27,176 bases of DNA from DATAPE01 sp034667545 (GTDB lineage Bacteria; Actinomycetota; CADDZG01; WHSQ01). Where the stretch lies: contig JAXDJR010000041.1 in the NCBI GenBank assembly GCA_034667545.1, positions 1 to 27,176 on the forward strand. The letters are read 5' to 3'. The notes beneath the pieces are model-generated. The model saw only the letters and a list, made by a program, of their open reading frames with translations. It did no database searches and had not been told where the DNA came from. Each line of letters opens with the position of its first letter. The first letter of the stretch is position 1. Positions 15,380 to 23,478 of this stretch are shown here, piece after piece. Made by a program: the position numbers and the translations under genes.

Positions 15380-15928
15380 ATGAAACTCACCCAAGCGGCG
15401 CTTGCGGCGGTGGTTGCGGTCCTGATCCTGGCTTCGTGCGGCCAGCCCAATATCAGCGACACGCCGGGTGCGGCCCCCGCCGCCTCCAACACGCCCGCGC
15501 CGACCCAAGCGGCGCCGACCCCGACCGCGGCGCCTGCCCCCACCGCGGCGGCCATCACGACCCCGTGCACCAAAGGCAAGACCATCACAACTCCCAATGG
15601 AGTCAAGGTCACGGACGCCAAATGCGGAAAGGGCGCAGAGGCGACCCGCGGGTCAACGATAAAGGTGCTGTACGTGGGCAAGCTGAGCTCCGGCAAGGTG
15701 TTCGACGCCTCTTCACGGCACGGCAACAAGCCACTGAAGATCCTGATCGGGCAGGGCGCAGTGATCCCCGGCTGGGACGAGGCGGTTCCGGGGATGCGCG
15801 TAGGCGGCGTTCGCGACCTGACCATCCCGCCGGCTATGGCGTACGGATCATCAGGTGCAGGAACCGCGATTCCCCCGAATGCAACTATCGAGTTCAGGAT
15901 CAAGCTCGTGGGGGTCACGCACGGCTAA
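15380..15928 (+). CDS. FKBP-type peptidyl-prolyl cis-trans isomerase, lipoprotein
   Basis: This 182-residue exported lipoprotein has signal peptide MKLTQAALAAVVAVLILASC with lipidated Cys20. A Pro/Ala/Thr-rich linker (about residues 28-60) leads to a C-terminal FKBP domain. The domain shows LYVGKLSSGKVFDAS, GAVIPGWDEAVPGMRVGG, LTIPPAMAYG and IPPNATIEFRIKLVGV, covering the usual active-site aromatic and hydrophobic residues. It would catalyse proline isomerisation outside the membrane to help fold exported proteins. ATG at 15380 is chosen; GTG at 15371 is in frame but puts an extra MPA before the basic residue. The gene is convergent with pmt, with nine bases between stops, so both are likely short transcripts. 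Confidence 0.93.
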   Translation: MKLTQAALAAVVAVLILASCGQPNISDTPGAAPAASNTPAPTQAAPTPTAAPAPTAAAITTPCTKGKTITTPNGVKVTDAKCGKGAEATRGSTIKVLYVGKLSSGKVFDASSRHGNKPLKILIGQGAVIPGWDEAVPGMRVGGVRDLTIPPAMAYGSSGAGTAIPPNATIEFRIKLVGVTHG

Positions 15929-15937
15929 GGCCCAGGT

Positions 15938-17518
15938 CTAGATCCAGCACCAACCGGTCGGGGGCAGATTGCTGTTGTCATGGCCCTTGCTCTCGGAGGT
16001 GGTGATACTCCCCTTGATCGTCGAGGTGATCGTGCTAGTAGTGACCGGTCCCGGCGGCTTGTCGCAGTGATTGAATACCGAAACGCGATCGTTCCATGCG
16101 CTTTGCGGGATCGCCACTGCGGCCAGCAGCGGGTAATAGAAAGCGAATAACCCGATCGCGCCGACGGCGAAAAGAGCGCGGGCTAGTTGCGCCTCCCACG
16201 ACTTGCCGATACGCACGGCCACGTACCCGAGCGCCAGGTACATGAAGGGCAGGGCGGGCAGAAGATAGAACAGAAAGATCGCCGGACGCCCGAGTTGCGG
16301 AAGCAACCACGGGGCGTAAGCGAGTGAGAACCCGGTGAGGATCAAGCCCTCCGGCGCGGCGAAGTCGCGCGACCGCACCCATGCGACCGCCACGTAGATC
16401 AACGACGGGATCGCCGCCCACCACACGAAGGGGTCGGCCGAGGCGAAGATCTCGTCGTACTTGCCGCTCGCAGTAGTGGTGAAGTAGTACGAGACGGGTC
16501 GCTTCAGCAAGAGCCATGTCCACGCAGGCGATTCGTAAGAGTGCTGCGCGGTGAGGTTGTGGTGGAAGCTCTCCATATATAACTGTCGGTCCCACCAAGC
16601 TCGCAGCCACGCTCCCTGGGTCCACGGCCAGGCCAGCAGCGTGCCGTCCAGTCGGCCGATGTAAGTGAGCATGTAGACGGCCACCGGCAGCAGACCAAGA
16701 CATATGACAATGGAAGCACCCTCCTCGTTGAGCATCCTCAGGAAGGGATGCGGGAGCCCTTCGGCACGCCTCGAGCCGATCTCCCACGCGACGCTGAGGA
16801 CGACCACCGCAACCAGGATGAAACCACCCGACCATTTGCACGCGGTGGCCGCCCCCGCGAAGGCTCCCGCCGCCACTCGCCATCGCCTGTCGAGCACTTT
16901 TCGGCGCCGGCTGGTCGAAGCAGGCTGGAGATCGTCGTCTTGCTCCCCTTGGTCTCGTCGCGAGATCAACCGATCCCGGTCGAGGGCTGCAGCCAAAACT
17001 GCCGCGACGCCAAACAACGGTACGAAGATGTCGAGCATGGACGTGCGGGACTGCACGAAGTCCATGAAGTCGATGGCGAAGAGTGCCGTGCAGAAAGCTG
17101 CTCCCAGGGTCGAATGGAGGATCTTTCGCGCCAGCACGTACAGAAGAGCGATCGTCACAACTCCGGCGACCACCGACGAGATGCGCCAACCGAAAGAGTT
17201 GTAGCCGAAGAACCGGATCCCTACGCTGATCAACCACTTGCCCAGCGGAGGATGCACTGTCGTCTGTTCGCCGCTGACCCCGCAGAGAGAGATCGACGAC
17301 TTCACATACCAGCACGCGTCCCTGGCGTAGTAGGTCTCATCGAAGACCTTTGTCGAGGGGATCGCAACGCGCCACAAACGAAGAGCGGCCCCCACAGCGG
17401 TGATCGAGATCATCGCGATCCAATCCCGGCGGGTCCACGCAACTGTCTCGGATCTCGATCGCCATGGACGCGTTCCCCACCCGGTTCCCTGCGGCTGTGT
17501 CGCTGCGCTGGTTTCCAC
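15938..17518 (-). CDS. pmt: Dolichyl-phosphate-mannose-type protein O-mannosyltransferase (GT39)
   Basis: This 526-residue polytopic membrane protein matches actinobacterial Pmt, which transfers mannose from polyprenyl-phosphate-mannose to Ser/Thr of exported proteins. The catalytic first extracytoplasmic loop contains FDETYYARDA with the Asp-Glu pair, and HPPLGKW follows. Other family features are SRTSMLDIFVPLFG, ATACKWSGG, and the C-terminal segment around QLYMESFHHNL and SYESPAWTWLLLKRP. A charged cytoplasmic loop of about 35 residues (DRLISRRDQGEQDDD) is longer than usual. It starts with GTG at 17518, only 29 bases from the divergent hydrolase start, so the promoters must overlap coding sequence. 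Divergence from the rsmI side of the cluster matches the arrangement in mycobacteria. The FKBP and other lipoproteins nearby are plausible substrates. Confidence 0.93.
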   Translation of the reverse strand: METSAATQPQGTGWGTRPWRSRSETVAWTRRDWIAMISITAVGAALRLWRVAIPSTKVFDETYYARDACWYVKSSISLCGVSGEQTTVHPPLGKWLISVGIRFFGYNSFGWRISSVVAGVVTIALLYVLARKILHSTLGAAFCTALFAIDFMDFVQSRTSMLDIFVPLFGVAAVLAAALDRDRLISRRDQGEQDDDLQPASTSRRRKVLDRRWRVAAGAFAGAATACKWSGGFILVAVVVLSVAWEIGSRRAEGLPHPFLRMLNEEGASIVICLGLLPVAVYMLTYIGRLDGTLLAWPWTQGAWLRAWWDRQLYMESFHHNLTAQHSYESPAWTWLLLKRPVSYYFTTTASGKYDEIFASADPFVWWAAIPSLIYVAVAWVRSRDFAAPEGLILTGFSLAYAPWLLPQLGRPAIFLFYLLPALPFMYLALGYVAVRIGKSWEAQLARALFAVGAIGLFAFYYPLLAAVAIPQSAWNDRVSVFNHCDKPPGPVTTSTITSTIKGSITTSESKGHDNSNLPPTGWCWI

Positions 17519-17547
17519 GAGACCGCAGCCTAGCTAGTCTGCTGGAG

Positions 17548-19080
17548 ATGAGAACCCTCATTGCAGGGCTCGCCGCGCTCCGACGAACTCCGTTGGCGGT
17601 GGTACCCATGGCGATCGAAGGCGTGGTCGCAGCCGCATTCATTCTCGCCAGGGTGTTCCCCGCGAGCGGTGTGAGCGCGCCTGCAGTAGCCGTGTTCCCG
17701 CTGGATATCTATTTCGATCTGAAGCAGTCCTTGGCGCATGCATCCGCATGGGCGTGGTTCCTCGGAGCCCTCGTCGTGAGCGTGCTGATCCGCTCACTCA
17801 CACTGACCACGACGCTGTGGCTGGCCACCGATGCTCGCATCGAGCCGGTAACGATGTGGAAGCGGGCCGGTCTCCTTGCAGTTCTTGCCGTTCCTTGTTT
17901 GCTTCCCGCAGCGTTGTTCCTCTTCGTGGGGGTGGCTGTGCGCTACGCACCGTTCGTCTGGGTGGGAGCCATCCTGGGCGTGGTTCCTGCGCTGTTGCTG
18001 CTCAAACGCGTGACCGCACGCGAGGCAGCCGCGGCCGGCCACCCCCGGACGAGGGTTCCCACGGTCTCGGGATACTTCTCTTATGCGTACGCGCTCGCTG
18101 CAGTCGCCGCTGGGATGACCTTTCTCGCCCGGATCGGGGTGTGGGCCCCCGCGGCGCTGCTCGTGCTGAGTGCTCCCGTGCATGCGTCCTTCTTGTTGGG
18201 TTGGAGGGATCAGGCCCGGACAAACACGGTGCCCGGTGGTCCCCCGTGGGCGACTCTGGCTACCGTTGCGGTGATAGTGCTGATCTTCGGGTCGGCCGTC
18301 CTCGACCGATTCGTCAGGGACGGGGGCGCTGCCGCTCCGTCTGTAGCGGGCAGCCTTGTTCTGCTGGGGGGGATCAATTCGACGTCCACGACGGGGGCAC
18401 TGTCGGATCTCGACCCCCGGCGCCTCGGGTTCTCTCCGTCGCGCACTTCCATGCTCTCCTACCGGCGGGGAGGGACCTACGGAGAGAACGCTACGCACGG
18501 CAACCTCATGGCCATCGCGCGAGTGGTCGCCGAGCAGCTGCACGCAACCCCGCGCCCTATCGACCTGGTCGGTCACTCACAGGCCGCTCTCATACTCGAC
18601 CGGATCTTGAAGATGCATCTCGCTGCTCCGGACAAGGCAGTGCTGCTGGCGGCGCCGCCGCCCTACCCGCCTTCCCTGAACGTGCCACACGCGGGCCGGA
18701 ACGGCCCAGGGAAGGTAGCCGCAGACATGGCCCGCCCCCTGTCACGCGTTTTCGAGCTGCTGGGGGCGGACGGCTTCAATCTCGATGCTCCTGCCGCCCC
18801 CTTTCGTCTTGCGCGCGTTGACGTTCCGAACGCTGCCATCTCTCGCGTGGCGGTATGGGCGCTGGGAGATTCAGTGTGGCTCCAAGGCGACTGGCGGCGA
18901 CCGGGGGAGACGAACCTTGTTGCCGTCACCGACCACGTCGGCGTCACGAATGATCCGCGAGCGCTGAGTGCCGCGGCGCGATTCTTCGGGGGCCGGACCG
19001 TTTCCGATGAGGGATCTTCATGGCGTGGGCTCGCGGTGAACATCGTTCGTTATGCATTCGAACCATGGCGACCGGGCTGA
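17548..19080 (+). CDS. Membrane-anchored alpha/beta hydrolase (lipase/esterase-like), function unknown
   Basis: This protein of 510 residues starts at ATG 17548, which is preceded by GGAG; the frame is open upstream, but that part overlaps pmt and looks non-coding. Residues about 1-260 contain six or so hydrophobic segments. Residues about 270-510 form a soluble domain with a serine-hydrolase signature. The nucleophile elbow is DLVGHSQAA with Ser344, a probable catalytic Asp is Asp441 (WALGDSVWL), and a probable His is His463 (VTDHVGVTN). The order and spacing fit an alpha/beta hydrolase of the lipase/PGAP1-like kind. I do not recognise a characterised family with this membrane fusion. Its place between pmt and rsmI, ending 10 bases before rsmI, suggests cotranscription with rsmI and possibly an envelope lipid or glycoconjugate role. 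Confidence 0.78.
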   Translation: MRTLIAGLAALRRTPLAVVPMAIEGVVAAAFILARVFPASGVSAPAVAVFPLDIYFDLKQSLAHASAWAWFLGALVVSVLIRSLTLTTTLWLATDARIEPVTMWKRAGLLAVLAVPCLLPAALFLFVGVAVRYAPFVWVGAILGVVPALLLLKRVTAREAAAAGHPRTRVPTVSGYFSYAYALAAVAAGMTFLARIGVWAPAALLVLSAPVHASFLLGWRDQARTNTVPGGPPWATLATVAVIVLIFGSAVLDRFVRDGGAAAPSVAGSLVLLGGINSTSTTGALSDLDPRRLGFSPSRTSMLSYRRGGTYGENATHGNLMAIARVVAEQLHATPRPIDLVGHSQAALILDRILKMHLAAPDKAVLLAAPPPYPPSLNVPHAGRNGPGKVAADMARPLSRVFELLGADGFNLDAPAAPFRLARVDVPNAAISRVAVWALGDSVWLQGDWRRPGETNLVAVTDHVGVTNDPRALSAAARFFGGRTVSDEGSSWRGLAVNIVRYAFEPWRPG

Positions 19081-19090
19081 GGATGCTGGC

Positions 19091-19924
19091 ATGCCTGGCC
19101 GGTTGATCCTGTGCGGAACGCCGATCGGGAATCTCGGCGATCTCTCCGAACGAGCGCTCCAGACACTGCGAGACGCGGATGTCATCGCGTGTGAGGACAC
19201 GCGCCGGACCCGGAAGTTACTGACTCATTTCGGTGTCTCACCCAAAGAGCTCGTCGTGTACAACGACGTCAACGAAGGCCGCCAGGGAGAGCGGTTGCTC
19301 ATTAGGATCGACACCGGAACCGACGTCGTTCTGGTGTCGGACGCGGGGATGCCAGGCCTGTCTGATCCGGGTTTCCGGCTGGTGCGGGCGTGTGTCGAAC
19401 GAGGCCTTGGCGTCCAGGTCGTGCCGGGGCCGTCGGCCGTCGTCGCTGCGCTGGCAGTATCGGGGCTCCCCCCGGGTCGCTTCGTATTCGAAGGCTTTCT
19501 GCCTCGTAAGAAGAGCGATCGGCGGCGCCGGATGGCGGAACTCGCTACCGAGGAACGCACCGTCGTGCTGTTCGAGTCTCCCCACCGCCTTGAAGCGTCG
19601 ATCGCAGATCTCTTAGAGGTCGTCGGCGATCGCTATGTGGCTATCGCCCGGGAGCTGACCAAGCTCTATGAGGAGGTCCGGCGCGGGCCACTGTCGGAGA
19701 TCCTCGAGGGTCTCAAGGCCAACCCGGCTCGAGGTGAAGTAGTGATCGTGATGGAGGGGGCCAGGCGGTCGCCAGACGACGTTCCCGCAGCGGAGCTGGC
19801 AAGCAGCGCGCGCAGGCTGATGGCTTCCGGTGTTGAACGCAAAACCGCACTCGCCAGTGTGGCAAAGAGCGCAGGAGTCTCGAAAAAGAGAGTCTTCGAC
19901 GCCCTTATCGACGATAGGTCTTAG
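19091..19924 (+). CDS. rsmI: 16S rRNA (cytidine-1402-2'-O)-methyltransferase
   Basis: This 277-residue protein matches RsmI, the SAM-dependent enzyme that 2'-O-methylates C1402 in the decoding centre. Landmarks are LILCGTPIGNLGDLS at the N-terminus, DVIACEDTRRTRKLL, VLVSDAGMPGLSDPG, VVPGPSAVVAALAVSG, FVFEGFLPRKK, VLFESPHRL and ARELTKLYEEVRRG. The C-terminal helical extension (SKKRVFDALID) is present. ATG at 19091 follows a GAGG motif and gives the standard N-terminus; the frame is open further upstream. It lies 10 bases after the membrane hydrolase and is convergent with the AbrB-like gene, with 16 bases between stops. Confidence 0.96.
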   Translation: MPGRLILCGTPIGNLGDLSERALQTLRDADVIACEDTRRTRKLLTHFGVSPKELVVYNDVNEGRQGERLLIRIDTGTDVVLVSDAGMPGLSDPGFRLVRACVERGLGVQVVPGPSAVVAALAVSGLPPGRFVFEGFLPRKKSDRRRRMAELATEERTVVLFESPHRLEASIADLLEVVGDRYVAIARELTKLYEEVRRGPLSEILEGLKANPARGEVVIVMEGARRSPDDVPAAELASSARRLMASGVERKTALASVAKSAGVSKKRVFDALIDDRS

Positions 19925-19936
19925 CGCTATCCTTCT

Positions 19937-19950
19937 CGCTCTATCGAGCG
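19937..19950. terminator. Small hairpin between convergent rsmI and abrB-like genes
   Basis: CGCTC and GAGCG form a 5-bp stem with a TATC loop, overlapping the stop codon of the minus-strand gene. No T-run follows on either strand, so intrinsic termination is uncertain. It is listed because it is the only stem between the two convergent stops. Confidence 0.2.
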
Positions 19951-20228
19951 TCTATCCGTTCTGAATCCGGTACGCGCACCACAGTGTTCACGCTGGCCAT
20001 CTCGCGTATGCATGGCTCACACACGCGCCGGCCCTTAAACAGCACGGAAGGCGATTCCGCGCCACAGAAGAGGCAGAGATCCTGTCGCTTTTCGAGAATG
20101 ACCCTCTCGCCCTCGACACTGATGTCGAGCTCGTCACCTTCGTGGATTGCGAAAACCTTACGGATCTCCGATGGCAGCACGATTCGACCCAGTTCGTCGA
20201 TCTTTCGCACTACACCGGTAGACTTCAA
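19941..20228 (-). CDS. AbrB/MazE/SpoVT-family DNA-binding protein with zinc-ribbon C-terminus
   Basis: This 95-residue protein has an N-terminal swapped-hairpin DNA-binding domain nearly identical in pattern to AbrB: MKSTGVVRKIDELGRIVLPS, then EIRKVFAIHEGDELDISVEG. The C-terminal half carries CLFCGAESPS and CEPCIREM, two CxxC pairs that should form a zinc knuckle; classical Bacillus AbrB does not have this. The start is TTG at 20228, supported by a GGGGGGA ribosome-binding site five bases upstream and by alignment to AbrB. Position and orientation (convergent with rsmI, divergent from metG) copy the Bacillus arrangement. The tandem repeat at 20246-20283 immediately upstream could be its own operator. 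It is probably a transition-state or growth-phase regulator; targets are unknown. Confidence 0.9.
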   Translation of the reverse strand: MKSTGVVRKIDELGRIVLPSEIRKVFAIHEGDELDISVEGERVILEKRQDLCLFCGAESPSVLFKGRRVCEPCIREMASVNTVVRVPDSERIDAR

Positions 20229-20245
20229 ATTCCCCCCGCCAGGCT

Positions 20246-20283
20246 GGTAGGTACGGTGGATGCAGGTAAGTACCGTGAATGTA
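20246..20283. repeat. Tandem 19-bp repeat, candidate operator between abrB-like gene and metG
   Basis: Two adjacent 19-base units, GGTAGGTACGGTGGATGCA (20246-20264) and GGTAAGTACCGTGAATGTA (20265-20283), match at 15 of 19 positions. Each contains the palindrome GTAC. They occupy the centre of the 98-bp divergent region, 17 bases from the TTG start of the abrB-like gene and 43 bases before metG. A role as a binding site for the adjacent DNA-binding protein is inference. Confidence 0.5.
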
Positions 20284-20326
20284 ATGGTCTCCGAGAGCCG
20301 TAGTCAAATATCCTGAGGCGTCCAAC

Positions 20327-21871
20327 ATGAGTGAGAAGGTCTTTTACGTCACCACACCCATCTATTACCCGACCGATGTACCGCATCTCGGGCACGCTTA
20401 TACGACCGTCGCGGGCGACTTTATCTGCAGATTCCGCCGTATGCAGGGCCGGGAGGTCCGCTATCTCACCGGAACCGACGAGCACGGCCAGAACATGCTC
20501 CGCAAGGCCGAGGCCCGGGGAGTCACACCCCAGGAATTCTTGGATGAGATCGTTCCCACCTGGACCGAGCTCTGGAAGGCCCTGGATATCGCCTATGACG
20601 ATTTCATCAGAACGACCGAAGAACGCCACGAGCGACCCGTCGGAACCTTCGTCCAAGCGCTATACGACAAAGGTGAGATCTATCTAGGCGAGTACGAAGG
20701 CTTGTATTGCATCGCGTGCGAGGAGTTCAAGCTGCCCGACGATCTCGTCGACGGCAAGTGCCCCCTGCACGGGATCGAGCCCGAGCTGGTAAAGGAAGAG
20801 AACTATTTCTTCCAGCTGTCGAAGTATCGCGAGCGGCTGATCGAGCTCTACGAGATGGACGACACCTTCGTCGCGCCAGAAGCGCGCCGCAACGAGGTGC
20901 TTGGGAAGGTGAGACAGGGCCTCGACGACCTCTCGATCTCGCGCGTCAGCTTCGATTGGGGCATCCCCATCCCGTGGGATCCGAGGCACGTGATCTACGT
21001 GTGGGTGGATGCGCTGCTGAACTACGTCACTGCGATCGGATACGGGACGGGCGATGGTCGCTTCTCGACCGTCTGGCCGGCAGACATCCATCTGATCGGT
21101 AAGGATATCTTGTGGTTCCACTCCGTCATCTGGCCCGCGATGCTGATGGCGCTGGATCTGCCCATCCCCAAGACGGTGTTCGCGCACGGGTACCTGCAAG
21201 TGGGCGGCGAGAAGATGTCAAAGACGCGTCTAACCGGCATCTCACCCCACACGCTGCTCGAGACCTTTGGCTCGGATGGGTATCGCTATTACTTCCTTCG
21301 CGAGATCTCTTTCGGACAGGATGGCAACTTCTCGTGGGAGAGCATGGTCGCTCGCTATAACTCCGACCTCGCCAACGAGTTCGGCAACCTTGCGTCGCGA
21401 GTGCTGACGATGATCACTCGCTATCTCGGAGGCACGATTCCAAGCCCACCCACCGATGATGAGTTGGAAGATTTCGACCGCGCGCTCCGGGAGACGTTTA
21501 CGGAGTCCTTCGACGCTATGACGACCGCTATCGACGACATCGCGCCCCACGAGGCGCTGAGGGCCGCGTGGCGATTCGTACGCAAAGCGAACGCATACAT
21601 CGAGGAGGTCATGCCGTGGGTGCTCGCGAAGGATGACGCCAAGCGCAGACGACTGGAGGTGGTCCTCTTCGGGCTGGCAGATGGTTTGCGTTTGATGGCT
21701 CTGATGCTGTCGCCGGCGGTGCCGCAAGCATCACAACAACTATGGGAGCGCCTGGGTCTGCGGGGCGAAGTCGCCAAGCGCACTTTCGAAAGAGATGCTC
21801 GGTGGGGGCTTCTCCCGGAAGGAGGACACGTCGCCGCAGGGGATGCGTTGTTCCCGCGGCTCGACGCATAA
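20327..21871 (+). CDS. metG: Methionyl-tRNA synthetase
   Basis: This 514-residue class I aminoacyl-tRNA synthetase charges tRNA-Met with methionine. Its N-terminus is YVTTPIYYPTDVPHLGHAYT, containing the HIGH-type motif HLGH. The signature KMSKT stands at the KMSKS position (GGEKMSKTRLTG). A zinc-knuckle insertion is indicated by YCIACEEF and CPLHG. The helical anticodon-binding domain includes the segment near EEVMPWVLAKD and the Trp-containing PAVPQASQQLWERLG. It is the short form without a C-terminal EMAP/Trbp111 extension. ATG at 20327 is the start. The tatD start follows three bases after its stop, so metG-tatD-rsmA-ispE forms one tight transcription unit. Confidence 0.96.
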   Translation: MSEKVFYVTTPIYYPTDVPHLGHAYTTVAGDFICRFRRMQGREVRYLTGTDEHGQNMLRKAEARGVTPQEFLDEIVPTWTELWKALDIAYDDFIRTTEERHERPVGTFVQALYDKGEIYLGEYEGLYCIACEEFKLPDDLVDGKCPLHGIEPELVKEENYFFQLSKYRERLIELYEMDDTFVAPEARRNEVLGKVRQGLDDLSISRVSFDWGIPIPWDPRHVIYVWVDALLNYVTAIGYGTGDGRFSTVWPADIHLIGKDILWFHSVIWPAMLMALDLPIPKTVFAHGYLQVGGEKMSKTRLTGISPHTLLETFGSDGYRYYFLREISFGQDGNFSWESMVARYNSDLANEFGNLASRVLTMITRYLGGTIPSPPTDDELEDFDRALRETFTESFDAMTTAIDDIAPHEALRAAWRFVRKANAYIEEVMPWVLAKDDAKRRRLEVVLFGLADGLRLMALMLSPAVPQASQQLWERLGLRGEVAKRTFERDARWGLLPEGGHVAAGDALFPRLDA

Positions 21872-21874
21872 CGC

Positions 21875-22642
21875 GTGTGGTTCGACTCGCATTGTCATCT
21901 TTACGACCTGGGGGATGACCAGGCGGTTGCCGGCGCGGTAGCTCGGGCGCGGGCGGGGTTAGTGGAAGACATGCTGGTGCCGGGGGTCGAGTTGAAATCC
22001 AGCCTGCGAGCGATCGAGCTCGCCATCGACCATCGCGCGTGGGCAGCCGTCGGCATCCACCCGAGCGAGACAGCCGAGTGGAAAGAGTCATCGATGGCCG
22101 CGATCGAGGAGCTGGTGGGGCATCCGCGTGTCGTCGCGATCGGGGAAACGGGGCTCGATTTCTATCGCGATCATGCACCGCGCGATCTGCAACGAGCCAA
22201 CTTTGCCGCACACATCGAACTCGCAAAGAGACACTCAAAAGCGCTGATCATCCATACGAGAGAGTCGGCCGGCGCCGCATTGGACATGCTCGAGCATCAT
22301 GAACCACCGGAGCGCCTGGTGTTTCATTGCTGGTCCGGCGCTGCCGATGAGCTGCGGCGCGCTCTCGAGATGGGAGCCTTCGTTTCGTTCGCAGGCAACA
22401 TCTCGTTCAAGAGTGCAGAGGCCCTTCGTGACGCAGTTCAGGTAGTTCCCCCGGAGCGGCTGATGGTCGAGACCGACTCGCCGTACCTGACCCCGGTTCC
22501 CCATCGCGGGACGTCCAACGAACCTGCATACGTGGCTTTCGTGGGGGCCGCAGCGGCGCGGGCGCGACACGAGCCTATAGAGCAGGTAGCGGCCGCCACC
22601 TCCGCCAATGCGCGGCGTCTGTACGGCGTCGCCGAAGCGTGA
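21875..22642 (+). CDS. tatD: TatD-family metal-dependent hydrolase (DNase)
   Basis: This 255-residue protein is a TIM-barrel metallohydrolase. The metal ligands are visible in order: DSHCHL near the N-terminus, the Glu in AIGETGLDFY, His in LIIHTRES, His in VFHCWSG, and Asp in ETDSPYLTP. Family members act as 3'-5' exonucleases in DNA repair or as D-aminoacyl-tRNA deacylase-like enzymes; the exact role here is not decided. GTG at 21875 begins three bases after the metG stop and gives the standard start MWFDSHCH. The last codons overlap the rsmA start (GTGA). In mycobacteria an rpfB gene lies between tatD and rsmA; here there is none. Confidence 0.95.
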   Translation: MWFDSHCHLYDLGDDQAVAGAVARARAGLVEDMLVPGVELKSSLRAIELAIDHRAWAAVGIHPSETAEWKESSMAAIEELVGHPRVVAIGETGLDFYRDHAPRDLQRANFAAHIELAKRHSKALIIHTRESAGAALDMLEHHEPPERLVFHCWSGAADELRRALEMGAFVSFAGNISFKSAEALRDAVQVVPPERLMVETDSPYLTPVPHRGTSNEPAYVAFVGAAAARARHEPIEQVAAATSANARRLYGVAEA

Positions 22643-23478
22643 CGCAGCAAACGGTTCCCGGCGCGCGCCGGCTGCGCGAGGTGCTTGGTGCACACAGCGT
22701 GACTCCGAAGAAGTCTCTCGGGCAGAACTTTGTCATCGACCCGAACACGATAAGAAAGGTCGTCGATGTTTCCGGAGTCTCGGGGGGAGACCGCGTCCTG
22801 GAGATCGGCGCTGGCGCAGGGTCGTTAACGCTCGGTCTGGCCGCCGTTGCCGATCACGTGACGGCCGTGGAGCTCGATCCTCGGCTGCTTCCGGTCCTGA
22901 CCGAGACGCTCGATGGAGTCGAGAATGTCGACGTCGTAGCGGGAGACGCTTTGAAGTTACCTCTGGCCGCCTTCGGCGCGCGCGCACTGGTGGCCAATCT
23001 TCCCTATAACGTCGCTACGCCGGTGGTGCTGCGCATCCTGCGAGAGGCTCCCAAGATCCAAAGACTGACGGTCATGACCCAGCGAGAAGCAGGGCAGCGG
23101 CTCACGGCGACTCCGGGTTCGAAGCTATACGGGCACGTGAGTGTGATGGTCGCGTACTTCGGCAAGGCGACACTGGTTTCCTCCATCTCACGCCGAGCCT
23201 TCTATCCGATCCCCAACGTCGACTCCGTAGTTGTGCGCATCGTTCGAAAGGCGCGGCCCTCTCCGGAGGATCCGGAGTGGCTATTCGCGGTCATCCGGGC
23301 AGGCTTTTCGCAGCGACGCAAGACACTTCGCAACGCGCTAGCGTCTTTTGCCGGCCCGGATGCAGCGGCGGCGGCGATAGCAGCCGCCGGGGTGGCTGTT
23401 TCGGCTCGAGCCGAAGAGCTCGACCTCGAACGTTTTGTCGCATTGAGTGACGCTCTCGCTCGCGCACGCGATGTCTGA
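22639..23478 (+). CDS. rsmA: 16S rRNA (adenine-1518/1519-N6)-dimethyltransferase
   Basis: This 279-residue protein matches RsmA (KsgA), which dimethylates two adjacent adenines in the terminal helix of 16S rRNA using SAM. Motifs are KKSLGQNFVID at the N-terminus, the SAM loop VLEIGAGAGSLT, TAVELDPRL, the catalytic motif NLPYNVATP, and YPIPNVDSVVVR and FSQRRKTLRNAL in the C-terminal domain. The GTG start at 22639 overlaps the tatD stop by four bases. The 3' end overlaps the ispE start by eight bases. Confidence 0.96.
   Translation: MTQQTVPGARRLREVLGAHSVTPKKSLGQNFVIDPNTIRKVVDVSGVSGGDRVLEIGAGAGSLTLGLAAVADHVTAVELDPRLLPVLTETLDGVENVDVVAGDALKLPLAAFGARALVANLPYNVATPVVLRILREAPKIQRLTVMTQREAGQRLTATPGSKLYGHVSVMVAYFGKATLVSSISRRAFYPIPNVDSVVVRIVRKARPSPEDPEWLFAVIRAGFSQRRKTLRNALASFAGPDAAAAAIAAAGVAVSARAEELDLERFVALSDALARARDV

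Noticed and set aside
20229..20326. Riboswitch or T-box leader for metG
   Set aside because: The region is only 98 bp, shows no terminator/antiterminator structure or T-box sequence, and is explained better by the tandem 19-bp repeat.
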